DNA of 7,740 bases from the NCBI GenBank assembly GCA_016875155.1, contig VGSD01000124.1, positions 1 to 7,740 of the forward strand. The letters are read 5' to 3'. Under the pieces are notes generated by a model that was not told where the DNA came from, searched no databases, and saw only the letters and a program-made list of their open reading frames with translations. The DNA comes from Deltaproteobacteria bacterium. Its GTDB lineage: Bacteria > Desulfobacterota > BSN033 > UBA1163. The position numbers were made by a program, and so were the translations under genes. This document shows positions 1 through 6,240 of the stretch, piece after piece (positions within the stretch are counted from its first letter, which is position 1; each line of letters starts with the position of its first letter).

Positions 1-1
1 C

Positions 2-1021
2 GTGGCGATCAGCAATGCAGTTGGAGCATTTCCATCGAAATACTGGCATCTGGGGACCTTTGAGGGTTGGGAGAAGATCAGCGCTGAAGCCCTTCTCGAA
101 CGTTGCCAGGTGAAACCTACGGCCTGCTTCCGTTGCTTTGTTGCCTGCGGGAATCTAAGTGAGATCAAAGAGGGAAGGCATAAGGGGTTGAAGATCGAAG
201 GGCCTGAATATGAGACGATCTACGCCTTTGGAGGCCTCTGCATGATCCATGAGATTGAGGAGATTGCCTACCTGAATGATATCTGCGACCGCCTTGGGAT
301 GGATACGATCTCCGCTGGAAGTCTCTGCGCCTTTGCCATCGAGGCTTCGGAGATGGGGCGAATTAAGGAAAAGATTGGTTGGGGAGAAGTGGATAAAATC
401 GCTGAACTCCTCCATGACATCTCATCCAAGAAAGGAATCGGAGCCATTCTGGCCGAAGGCATTCGATTCGCTGCAAAGGAATGGAAGATGGAGAACGTGG
501 CTATCCATTCAAAAGGCCTTGATCCAGCGGGTTACGATCCAAGAGTCCTTAAAGGAATGGGACTTGCAAATGCCACTTCGGACCGGGGAGCCTGTCATTT
601 GAGGGCGACCTTCTACAAAGCCGAACTGGCTGGAATGATCCCCATGGATCAGATGGAAGGAAAGGCAAACCTTTTTCTCGAATTTGAAGACCGTTTCAAT
701 ATCCACGATGCCCTCATCTTATGCCGGTTCTATCGCGACCTTTACTGGGATTGGGCATACCTTTCAGCGATCGTTGAAATGACGACAGGCCTCAAACTGG
801 ATGAAGCCGGGTTGAGAAGAATTTCTTCCGCCATCCAGAACGAAACCCGGAGGTTCAATCTCCGCGAAGGCCTCAATCCAAAGGACGACACTCTCCCAAA
901 AAGATTCTTTGACGAACCCCTCGGGAAAGAGGGAAAAACGATTCGAAGAGAAGACCTTCAGCGAATGCTTCAGGACTATTATGCCCTGAGGGGCTGGAGT
1001 CCTGAGGGCATTCCGGTATAG
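2..1021 (+). CDS. Aldehyde ferredoxin oxidoreductase (AOR family), C-terminal part, 5' truncated by window edge
   Basis: AOR-family enzymes are cytoplasmic tungsten- or molybdenum-bis-pterin proteins that interconvert aldehydes and carboxylic acids using ferredoxin. The 339 visible residues cover AOR domains 2 and 3. A CxxCxxxC motif lies at residues 42, 45 and 49 and the fourth cluster cysteine at 241 (LILCRF), together the expected ligands of one [4Fe-4S] cluster. GPEYET (67-72), CDRLGMDTIS (95-104) and the conserved block 171-201, which contains YDPR and RGACHLRA, match the pterin-contacting regions of the family. AORs are about 600 residues long, so roughly 260 residues containing the N-terminal pterin domain lie upstream. 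The GTG at position 2 is therefore an internal valine codon, not the start. The protein ends at RGWSPEGIPV; many relatives run on about 10-15 residues, and the stop codon coincides with the start of a palindromic element. The substrate cannot be told. The next genes encode an importer that seems to be transcribed separately. Confidence 0.93.
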   Translation: MAISNAVGAFPSKYWHLGTFEGWEKISAEALLERCQVKPTACFRCFVACGNLSEIKEGRHKGLKIEGPEYETIYAFGGLCMIHEIEEIAYLNDICDRLGMDTISAGSLCAFAIEASEMGRIKEKIGWGEVDKIAELLHDISSKKGIGAILAEGIRFAAKEWKMENVAIHSKGLDPAGYDPRVLKGMGLANATSDRGACHLRATFYKAELAGMIPMDQMEGKANLFLEFEDRFNIHDALILCRFYRDLYWDWAYLSAIVEMTTGLKLDEAGLRRISSAIQNETRRFNLREGLNPKDDTLPKRFFDEPLGKEGKTIRREDLQRMLQDYYALRGWSPEGIPV

Positions 1022-1141
1022 GCTCGTATAAAGGCTACGTTTATCGTTGTAGAAGCTCGTATCGATGCCCGATTTTCGATTCTGGAAACTCGATTTTTAT
1101 ATCGAGCTTCCTTCTTCGAGCTTCATACTTCGATACGAGCC
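1021..1141. repeat. Palindromic repeat element with several inverted and direct copies of a GCTCGTATCGA-like motif
   Basis: The outer 9-base arms at 1021-1029 (GGCTCGTAT) and 1133-1141 (ATACGAGCC) are perfect reverse complements. A second perfect 11-bp pair is 1055-1065 (GCTCGTATCGA) with 1130-1140. Inside, 1085-1094 and 1101-1110 form a 10-bp stem with one mismatch and a 6-nt loop, and TCGAGCTTC occurs twice in direct order (1102-1110 and 1116-1124). The whole can fold as a branched hairpin. It begins on the last base of the AOR stop codon. There is no U-run on either side, so it does not look like a simple intrinsic terminator. A REP/MITE-like interspersed element is the likeliest reading, and only one copy is visible here. 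Confidence 0.6.
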
Positions 1142-1171
1142 TCGTCACCATGAAACGAAATTAATCTTTCA

Positions 1172-1200
1172 TTGACAAAATAAAGCTCTTTTGATAGTTT
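1172..1200 (+). promoter_or_regulatory. Candidate sigma70-type promoter for the importer operon
   Basis: A perfect -35 box TTGACA lies at 1172-1177, followed by a 17-bp spacer and a weak -10 box TAGTTT at 1195-1200, which keeps the first, second and last consensus bases. The surrounding DNA is AT-rich. Transcription would begin near 1207 and give a leader of about 137 nt before the first importer gene. The -10 is poor, so the promoter may need an activator. This is a prediction from sequence only. Confidence 0.45.
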
Positions 1201-1217
1201 GATTTTTATATGGGTGG

Positions 1218-1244
1218 AACGGGTTACTTCCAATTTACCCCGTT
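1218..1244 (+). promoter_or_regulatory. First leader hairpin (AACGGG / CCCGTT)
   Basis: AACGGG at 1218-1223 is complementary to CCCGTT at 1239-1244 with a 15-nt loop, giving a 6-bp stem just downstream of the predicted transcription start. The five bases AACGG (1218-1222) can also pair with CCGTT at 1267-1271, which overlaps the base of the next hairpin. Two exclusive folds are thus possible. The stem is short and could be chance. Confidence 0.25.
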
Positions 1245-1268
1245 AGAAAGCTCTGCGTGAGCCATTCC

Positions 1269-1293
1269 GTTGGAGTGCCTAAGGCACTCTAAC
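1269..1293 (+). promoter_or_regulatory. Strong leader hairpin or operator dyad upstream of the substrate-binding protein gene
   Basis: Bases 1269-1279 (GTTGGAGTGCC) pair with 1283-1293 (GGCACTCTAAC) across a TAA loop, giving an 11-bp stem with one G-U pair. As DNA it is a near-perfect 12+12 dyad around a single central base. Only 35 bases separate it from the ribosome binding site. The bases after it (AAAGTTTATAAAACC) are not a U-run, so an intrinsic terminator is unlikely. An mRNA-stabilising leader stem, an attenuation element or a repressor operator would all fit. Confidence 0.5.
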
Positions 1294-1328
1294 AAAGTTT
1301 ATAAAACCTTAAAAGATGAGATTTCAGA

Positions 1329-1335
1329 AAGGAGG
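1329..1335 (+). promoter_or_regulatory. Strong Shine-Dalgarno sequence of the substrate-binding protein gene
   Basis: AAGGAGG at 1329-1335 is the full anti-16S complement, 8 bases before the ATG at 1344. It fixes that start. It is by far the best ribosome binding site in the window, consistent with the binding protein being needed in excess over the membrane subunits. Confidence 0.85.
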
Positions 1336-1343
1336 GTCAAAAG

Positions 1344-2627
1344 ATGGCTAAGAATATTTCAAGAAGAAGATTTTTGAAGAATGCAGTCGTCGGTGGGGTG
1401 GCCCTTGGAACCGGTCTGGGGAGCTACCGGGTCACTTATGGCCAGGCCAAAAAACCTGCAGGGCCGATCAAGATCGGCGGTCAGGGGGCTATTTCTGGAG
1501 CCCATGCGGATTACGGCTGGCAGATGATGGCTGGAGCTACCCTTGCCATTGAAGAGGTAAATGCAAAAGGAGGTATTCTCGGCAGAAAACTCGAAATGAA
1601 ATTCATGGACGAAGAGCTAAAACCTGCCACAGCCGTTAAGAATGCGAGATATCTTGTCACGGATTGGGGAGCTGATTTCCTCTTTGGCGTCGATTCGAGC
1701 GGAAGTGCCATGGCTTTGGGGCCTGTCCTGGCTGAGTTAAATCGTCTCCATTTCTTCTGTCATGCCGCCACGCACCGGTTGACAGAAGAACTCGTTGCTC
1801 AGAGAGGTATCCCGCAGATCTTCAGAATGGTCGCCCCTGTCTATCAGGATGCCCTTGCGGCCTGGGTCTTCAAGGATAACCCGGAGATCAAACGTTGGGC
1901 TGGAATCAACTGTGATTATGAATATGGTTATGTGGCGTGGAATCTGTTTAAAGAGAATATTAAAAAGTTCCGTCCTGACGTGGAATTTGTGGCTGCTGCC
2001 TGGGCGCCTTTCTGGACGATGGATTTCTCATCCCATATCGCTGCAGTCATGGCTGAAAAACCGGATGCCATCTTCGCTACCCCATGGGCAGGCGAAGGCG
2101 TCATGCTCCTGAGGCAAGCCCTCATGCTCGGCGTCTTTGATAAAATTCATGCATGGTGGCAGGGAATGGGTGGCTCTGTGGACCTCCTGGAGGGCCTCTC
2201 AAGAGAGATTGAAGGGGATAAATTCAAGGGAAAACTCTGGGCCACTGCAAGATATATCCATAATTATCCCGTATCGCCTGAAAATAAAGCCTTTGTTGAT
2301 GGTTTCAGAAAAAGATGGGGGAAATATCCCAACTACTCAGCGGAGGCAAGTTATTCCACAATCTATACCATCAAGGCAGGAGCTGAAAAGGCAAAATCCC
2401 TCGACAGAGAAAAAGTGGGAGCCGCACTCGAAGGCATCGAGTTAAAAACTCCTGCAGGGGTTCGCCTCATCAGAAAAGCAGATCATCAGGCTGTCTATAC
2501 GGTCCCTGCCGGGAGGGCAACCAAAAGTCCGGATTACACCATCCCCATTCTGAGTGATTTGAGGGTGATTCCGGCAAATGAGTATTTCCGGCATCCGCCT
2601 TTTACGCCTGTGGCGGCAACAAAATAA
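1344..2627 (+). CDS. HAAT-type ABC importer substrate-binding protein (LivK-like, Peripla_BP_6), Tat-exported
   Basis: This 427-residue protein is the ligand-binding subunit of the importer encoded by the next four genes. It has a textbook twin-arginine signal: SRRRFLK at residues 6-12, a hydrophobic stretch at 14-28, and likely cleavage after the YGQA at 32-35. The mature protein opens with PIKIGGQGAISG (41-52), the first strand of the Leu/Ile/Val-binding fold. It continues with AIEEVNAKGGILGR (68-81), the GVDSSGSAMALGP segment (115-127) equivalent to the ligand-contacting loop of LivK, and AATHRLTEE (141-149). The C-terminal lobe has YSAEASYSTIYTIKAGAEKA (331-350). No lipobox cysteine is seen, so the product is probably a free periplasmic protein. 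The start is fixed by a full Shine-Dalgarno sequence. Ligands of this family include branched-chain and other amino acids, amides, urea and aromatic acids; this one cannot be assigned. The window's best ribosome binding site and a following hairpin suggest it is expressed above the permeases. Confidence 0.92.
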   Translation: MAKNISRRRFLKNAVVGGVALGTGLGSYRVTYGQAKKPAGPIKIGGQGAISGAHADYGWQMMAGATLAIEEVNAKGGILGRKLEMKFMDEELKPATAVKNARYLVTDWGADFLFGVDSSGSAMALGPVLAELNRLHFFCHAATHRLTEELVAQRGIPQIFRMVAPVYQDALAAWVFKDNPEIKRWAGINCDYEYGYVAWNLFKENIKKFRPDVEFVAAAWAPFWTMDFSSHIAAVMAEKPDAIFATPWAGEGVMLLRQALMLGVFDKIHAWWQGMGGSVDLLEGLSREIEGDKFKGKLWATARYIHNYPVSPENKAFVDGFRKRWGKYPNYSAEASYSTIYTIKAGAEKAKSLDREKVGAALEGIELKTPAGVRLIRKADHQAVYTVPAGRATKSPDYTIPILSDLRVIPANEYFRHPPFTPVAATK

Positions 2628-2644
2628 TTTCTTAACCCTTTTAT

Positions 2645-2687
2645 CCCTCTCTCCCTGTGCCTGCCTGCCGGTAGGCAGGGGAGAGGG
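2645..2687. repeat. REP-like intercistronic hairpin between the binding-protein and livH genes
   Basis: CCTGCC at 2664-2669 and GGCAGG at 2674-2679 form a 6-bp stem with a GGTA tetraloop. The flanks CTCTCCC (2649-2655) and GGGAGAG (2679-2685) are also complementary, giving a longer bulged hairpin. The G-rich right side continues to about 2702. The layout resembles the GC-rich REP-type palindromes found between genes in many Proteobacteria. It could protect the upstream mRNA from 3' exonuclease or reduce read-through into livH. No U-run follows, so full termination is unlikely. Confidence 0.6.
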
Positions 2688-2715
2688 CTGAGGTGAGGGG
2701 GAAGAATTTTATAAG

Positions 2716-3576
2716 ATGCTTGAAAAATTACTCTTCCAGAGTTTAATCGGCTTGAGCCTTTCGATGTACCTCTGGCTGCTGGCCGCCGGACTGACCCTTG
2801 TCTTTGGAGTCCTGGGCGTTCTCAATTTTGCCCACGGTAGCCTCTTCATGCTGGGGGCTTATGCCACATTCACCCTTTATGGAAAGCTCGGGCTCAATTT
2901 CTGGTTTTCAATCCTTTTAAGCCTTATCAGCGTGGGTATCATCGGTGCCATCCTTGAACGATTTTTTATCCGCCGAATCTACGAGATCGATCTCCCTTAC
3001 CAGTTGATTCTGACTTTCGGTTTCATTCTGGTCTTTGACGATCTTGTTAAGATAATTTGGGGGGGGGTGGCCATGATCCCTCCGATGCCCTCTTTTCTGG
3101 AAGGGAATCTCGCGATCTTGGGCAGGCCTTATCCCATTTACAACATCTTCATCATCATTGCAGGGGTAGTTGTTGCCATCGTTCTCTGGCTCCTTCTTGA
3201 GAAGACCTGGTGGGGAAGGATGATTCGCGCTTCCGCATCGGACCGTGAGATGGCAAGTGCCATTGGAATCAATATTCCTGGTCTTTTTACTACTGTTTTT
3301 ATCTTTGCGGCTATGCTTGCCGCTCTGGGAGGAGCATTAGGGACACCTGTCCGCGTGGTTGCGCCGGGAATCGGAACAGCCATGATCATCCAGGCTTTTG
3401 TCATCACAGTGATTGGTGGGTTGGGAAACTTGAAGGGAGCCTTTGTGGGCGCATTGATCGTCGGCATATTAACCTCCTTCGGGATATTGCTCTTCCCGGT
3501 CTTCGAACTTTTCATCATCTTTGTGGTCATGGCAATCGTGTTATTGGTTAAACCGGAAGGACTGTTCGGGAAATAA
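2716..3576 (+). CDS. livH: Branched-chain amino acid type ABC importer permease (LivH-like)
   Basis: This 286-residue protein is one of two inner-membrane subunits forming the translocation path of a HAAT importer. The N-terminal signature at 25-49 (GLTLVFGVLGVLNFAHGSLF, then MLGAY) is diagnostic of LivH. About eight hydrophobic segments can be seen, roughly at 8-32, 38-55, 60-82, 94-115, 141-161, 189-209, 221-250 and 257-278. The cytoplasmic loop at 167-187 (containing RASASDREMASAIGI) matches the LivH loop that contacts the ATPases, and VIGGLGNLKGAFVGALIVG (232-250) is the other conserved block. It ends in the usual KPEGLFG (279-285). Length is normal for the family. The ribosome binding site is weak and distant (GGGGGAAG, 2697-2704). 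A run of nine G occurs at 3059-3067 within codons 115-118, but the frame is intact and the translation fits the family on both sides. Confidence 0.94.
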   Translation: MLEKLLFQSLIGLSLSMYLWLLAAGLTLVFGVLGVLNFAHGSLFMLGAYATFTLYGKLGLNFWFSILLSLISVGIIGAILERFFIRRIYEIDLPYQLILTFGFILVFDDLVKIIWGGVAMIPPMPSFLEGNLAILGRPYPIYNIFIIIAGVVVAIVLWLLLEKTWWGRMIRASASDREMASAIGINIPGLFTTVFIFAAMLAALGGALGTPVRVVAPGIGTAMIIQAFVITVIGGLGNLKGAFVGALIVGILTSFGILLFPVFELFIIFVVMAIVLLVKPEGLFGK

Positions 3577-3580
3577 TGAG

Positions 3581-3676
3581 TGCAAAATAGTCAATTAGCA
3601 ATTAGCATTTATCAATGAAGAACCACTAAAAACTGATTAGATCTTTTTAGAGTTATTGCTAACTGCTAATTTTGCA
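3581..3676. repeat. AT-rich terminal-inverted-repeat element between livH and livM (MITE-like)
   Basis: The left arm 3581-3602 and right arm 3655-3676 are inverted repeats that agree at 18 of 22 positions; both outer ends read TGCAAAAT inwards. A nested palindrome, CTAAAAA (3626-3632) with TTTTTAG (3644-3650), lies in the middle, so the 96 bases can fold into one long hairpin. No coding capacity is visible. The element fills almost the whole 114-base gap between two permease genes that are usually close together, and it ends only 14 bases before the livM start. A short non-autonomous palindromic element is the best reading; no target-site duplication is obvious. Confidence 0.6.
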
Positions 3677-3690
3677 ATGCTAAATTTACA

Positions 3691-4641
3691 ATGAAACGAA
3701 AGACCTATCTCCTCATCGCACTCATACTCTTTCTTCTCCTCCTTCCTGCCTTTGCGGGAAAGTATCTCCTCTATATGACTATCCATATTCTCATCCTTTC
3801 GGTCTTTGCCCTCGGCTTCAACCTCCTATTGGGATACACTGGCCTTCTCTCCTTTGGTCAGGCGGGATTCTTTGCTGTTGGGGCTTATGCCTCAGCCAAA
3901 ATACTCCTTGTCGTCCCATCTCTCCTCTTAGGAACCATTATCGGAACGATTACAGGTGGGATAGTTGCTTTGATTCTCGGTTACCTCTGCATACGTCACA
4001 CTCGAATTTATTTTTCGATGCTCACGCTCTCTTTCGGGATGATGGTCTACTCCCTGGCTTGGAAATGGAGGGAGGTAACAGGCGGAGATGATGGATTGGT
4101 AGGCATCCCGAGAGCCCCCCTGGAGATCCCGGGGATATTCAGCATTAATATGAACCCCATGGAAAACTATTATTATTTTGTCCTGATTGTCTCGATCATG
4201 GCCATCTTCTTCATCTACCGGATTGTCAATTCCCCTTTCGGCCTTACATTAAAGGGGATTCGAGATAGTGAAAATAGAGTTGCATTTGCAGGAGTTTCGA
4301 TCAGAGCCTACCGTCTCCTCTCCTTCGTTATTGCCGGGTTATATGCAGGACTTGCCGGATCCTTTCTTCCTCCTCTCGAAAATACGGTTACCCCCCCTAT
4401 TGCCCACTGGACACACTCTGCAGAACCTGTGATGGTGACCCTCCTCGGAGGTATCCATACCTTTTCCGGGCCGATTGTAGGTTCAATCCTTTTTTACATT
4501 ATAAAAGACATCATCGTCAGATTTACTCAGTACTGGTTGATCGTCTTTGGCTCAATCGTCATCCTATTGGTCCTTGTCTTCCGGGGCGGTGTGGTGATCT
4601 TTTTTTCAGAAAAAATCTTGCCATTGATTAAAAGAAGATAA
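3691..4641 (+). CDS. livM: Branched-chain amino acid type ABC importer permease (LivM-like)
   Basis: This is the second membrane subunit of the importer, 316 residues, and would pair with LivH. A hydrophobic N-terminal segment (5-22) precedes the family signature at 40-66, with LGFNLLLGYTGLLSFGQAGF at 41-60 followed by FAVGAY. GGDDGLVGIP (131-140) is the conserved periplasmic loop, and 187-226 (GIRDSENRVAFAGV onwards) is the ATPase-contacting loop plus next helix. VMVTLLGGIHTFSGPIVGS (247-265) closes the core. About nine to ten membrane segments are visible, and the length is typical. The ATG at 3691 is the natural start because the N-terminal hydrophobic segment follows it directly. However, no Shine-Dalgarno sequence is seen (upstream bases CTAAATTTACA), probably because a palindromic element occupies the space. 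Translation may depend on coupling or on an unstructured AT-rich leader. The next gene starts 15 bases after the stop. Confidence 0.93.
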   Translation: MKRKTYLLIALILFLLLLPAFAGKYLLYMTIHILILSVFALGFNLLLGYTGLLSFGQAGFFAVGAYASAKILLVVPSLLLGTIIGTITGGIVALILGYLCIRHTRIYFSMLTLSFGMMVYSLAWKWREVTGGDDGLVGIPRAPLEIPGIFSINMNPMENYYYFVLIVSIMAIFFIYRIVNSPFGLTLKGIRDSENRVAFAGVSIRAYRLLSFVIAGLYAGLAGSFLPPLENTVTPPIAHWTHSAEPVMVTLLGGIHTFSGPIVGSILFYIIKDIIVRFTQYWLIVFGSIVILLVLVFRGGVVIFFSEKILPLIKRR

Positions 4642-4656
4642 CAGGAAAAAGTTCGA

Positions 4657-5424
4657 ATGCAAGAACTGCTCAGAACAGAGAAACTTAAAAAATATTTCGG
4701 CGTGGTTAGCGCAGCAGATAATGTCGATCTCACCATTGAGAAAGGAGTGTTAACTTCCATTATTGGCCCTAATGGAGCGGGTAAAACGACCCTCATCAAC
4801 CTTTTAACCGGAAATATTCTCCCCGATTCAGGAAGGGTCTTTTTCAACAATGAAGAGATCACCCATCTCCCTACTCACAAAAGGGTTAAGAAGGGAATCT
4901 GCCGCTCCTTTCAGATCATGAATATCTTTTCCAAGCTCTCGGTTTACGAAAACCTGCAGATCCCCGTCTTCTCCCTTTTCAATCGGAGTCTAAGTTTTTT
5001 CCACCCCCTTTCCCGACACACCGATGTAAACGAGAGAGTTGAAAAATTGCTTCGGGAGATCGGCCTTTTCGATAAAAAAGATCTTCTTGCAGGAACCCTG
5101 TCCCATGGGGATCAACGGCTCCTTGAAATTGCATTGGCCATGGCTCCCGAGCCAAACCTCCTCTTCCTTGACGAGCCTACCGCAGGGATGAACCCGGTGG
5201 AGCGGGTGAAGGTCCTGGAAAATATCAGGCGATTGTCAAAAGAGAAACAATCCACCTTTGTCATTGTGGAACACGATATGGACATCGTCTTCTCTCTTTC
5301 GGACCGCATTGTCGTATTGCATCGAGGCCAAATCTTAGCCGATGGCCCTCCGGATCAGATTAAGCAGAACGAGGATGTCCGTAAGGTCTACCTTGGAGAG
5401 GAAATCCTCTGGGAAAAAATATGA
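4657..5424 (+). CDS. livG: Branched-chain amino acid type ABC importer ATP-binding protein (LivG-like)
   Basis: This 255-residue cytoplasmic ATPase powers the importer together with the LivF product. The Walker A motif GPNGAGKT is at 37-44, the Q-loop glutamine at 86 (RSFQ), the ABC signature LSHGDQR at 148-154, Walker B LLFLDEP at 168-174 with catalytic Glu173, and the switch histidine at 206 (VEHDM). The long insertion between Q-loop and signature and the C-terminal tail (VRKVYLGEEI, 241-250) are typical of LivG. It is complete and of usual length. An AGGA (4643-4646) 10 bases before the ATG is a modest ribosome binding site. The 3' end overlaps the livF start by 4 bases (ATGA), which indicates translational coupling and equal amounts of the two ATPases. 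Confidence 0.95.
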   Translation: MQELLRTEKLKKYFGVVSAADNVDLTIEKGVLTSIIGPNGAGKTTLINLLTGNILPDSGRVFFNNEEITHLPTHKRVKKGICRSFQIMNIFSKLSVYENLQIPVFSLFNRSLSFFHPLSRHTDVNERVEKLLREIGLFDKKDLLAGTLSHGDQRLLEIALAMAPEPNLLFLDEPTAGMNPVERVKVLENIRRLSKEKQSTFVIVEHDMDIVFSLSDRIVVLHRGQILADGPPDQIKQNEDVRKVYLGEEILWEKI

Positions 5425-6146
5425 CGACTGAACAGAGTTCACCTCTTCTTCATATTGATAAGATTGATACCTTTTATGGGCAGAGTCATGTCCTTCAAGG
5501 CATATCCCTGATCATTCAAGAAAAAGAGGTGGTCTGCCTTCTCGGCCGGAATGGAGTGGGTAAGACGACTACCCTGCGCTCCATCATTGGTCTCACCCCT
5601 CCAAGGTCTGGAAAAATCATTTTCAATGGTAGGGAGATCGCAGGCAAACCCCCTTATCACATTGCACAGTTGGGAATCGGCTATATGCCGGATGACCGGA
5701 GAATTTTCCCGGACCTCACCCTCTATGAAAATCTCGAACTGGCCCGTCGATTGTCAAAAAAGGGTAAAACCCTCTGGACCTTTGAAAAGATCTATGATCT
5801 CTTTCCCGTCTTCAAAGATCTCAAAGATCGCAAGGGAACCCAATTAAGTGGCGGGGAGCAGAAGATGCTTGCCATTGGACGGGCTTTGATGAAGAATCCT
5901 GACCTTCTTCTCCTTGACGAACCCTCTGAGGGACTGGCTCCTTTAATCGTCCAGAACCTGGTTGAAGTCCTCAGCCGAATTCGGAAAGAAGGGGTAACCA
6001 TTCTTCTTGCAGATCAGAATCTCAAATTCTGCCGGAGGACTTCTGACCGCGGATATATCCTCGAAAAAGGGATGATTCAATACCAGGGGCTTATGGAAGA
6101 GATCTGGCAGAACGAAGAGATCGTCAAAAAATACCTCGTCGTGTAA
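5421..6146 (+). CDS. livF: Branched-chain amino acid type ABC importer ATP-binding protein (LivF-like)
   Basis: This 241-residue ATPase is the second nucleotide-binding subunit. The Walker A motif GRNGVGKTT is at 42-50, the ABC signature LSGGEQ at 142-147, and Walker B LLLLDEP at 162-168 with Glu167, followed by SEGLAP, a LivF hallmark. The Q-loop region reads YMPDDRRIFP (88-97); LivF proteins usually have VPEGRR here, so Asp91-Asp92 is a variant of the acidic form rather than a glutamine. The switch position reads LADQN (196-200), with Gln199 where other ABC proteins have histidine; LivF proteins usually have EQN. It is complete. The start overlaps the preceding gene by 4 bases, so it relies on coupling, and no separate ribosome binding site is needed. 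Confidence 0.95.
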   Translation: MTTEQSSPLLHIDKIDTFYGQSHVLQGISLIIQEKEVVCLLGRNGVGKTTTLRSIIGLTPPRSGKIIFNGREIAGKPPYHIAQLGIGYMPDDRRIFPDLTLYENLELARRLSKKGKTLWTFEKIYDLFPVFKDLKDRKGTQLSGGEQKMLAIGRALMKNPDLLLLDEPSEGLAPLIVQNLVEVLSRIRKEGVTILLADQNLKFCRRTSDRGYILEKGMIQYQGLMEEIWQNEEIVKKYLVV

Positions 6147-6154
6147 AATACCAG

Positions 6155-6221
6155 CCCTTCTTCCCCATCACCCTATTCCCCCATCTCCCTATCTCTAATT
6201 TCATCATCCCCACTTTACAAA
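6155..6221 (+). terminator. G-free, C-rich tract after livF, candidate Rho utilisation (rut) region
   Basis: These 67 bases contain no G and 31 C on the + strand, starting 8 bases after the livF stop. A 14-base unit (CCCCATCACCCTAT, 6163-6176) recurs at 6179-6192 with one change. RNA made from here would be unstructured and C-rich, the classic preference of Rho. No hairpin with a U-run exists between livF and the next gene. The call is compositional and could equally reflect a degenerate C-rich repeat. Confidence 0.4.
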
Positions 6222-6240
6222 GATTGAATATACTGATAAT
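6214..6240 (+). promoter_or_regulatory. Candidate promoter close to the start of the last gene
   Basis: TTTACA (6214-6219) and GATAAT (6235-6240) each match five of six sigma70 consensus bases, but the 15-bp spacer is shorter than the best 17. Transcription would begin near 6247, only a few bases before the ATG at 6251. That ATG has no Shine-Dalgarno sequence, so a leaderless or near-leaderless message is possible. Confidence 0.3.

Noticed and set aside
2..4. GTG as the start codon of the AOR gene
   Set aside because: The protein begins in the middle of the AOR fold, lacks the N-terminal pterin domain of about 260 residues, and has no visible upstream signals because the window begins there.
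276..602. Plus-strand open frame of 108 codons inside the AOR gene
   Set aside because: It overlaps conserved AOR motifs in the real frame and shows no recognisable domain.
1021..1141. CRISPR-like repeat array
   Set aside because: The repeated units are short (8-11 bp), inverted as well as direct and unevenly spaced, with no regular spacers and no cas genes nearby.
1269..1300. Intrinsic terminator before the binding-protein gene
   Set aside because: The hairpin is strong but is followed by AAAGTTTATAAAACC rather than a U-run, and it sits downstream of the best promoter.
2645..2702. Full intrinsic terminator after the binding-protein gene
   Set aside because: The hairpin is followed by a purine-rich G/A stretch, not a U-run, and the downstream permease genes have no obvious promoter of their own.
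3138..3530. Minus-strand open frame of 130 codons opposite livH
   Set aside because: It lies entirely within the well-supported livH gene; its composition (Ala, Thr, Pro, Met, Lys) is typical of an antisense shadow and it has no clear ribosome site or motif.
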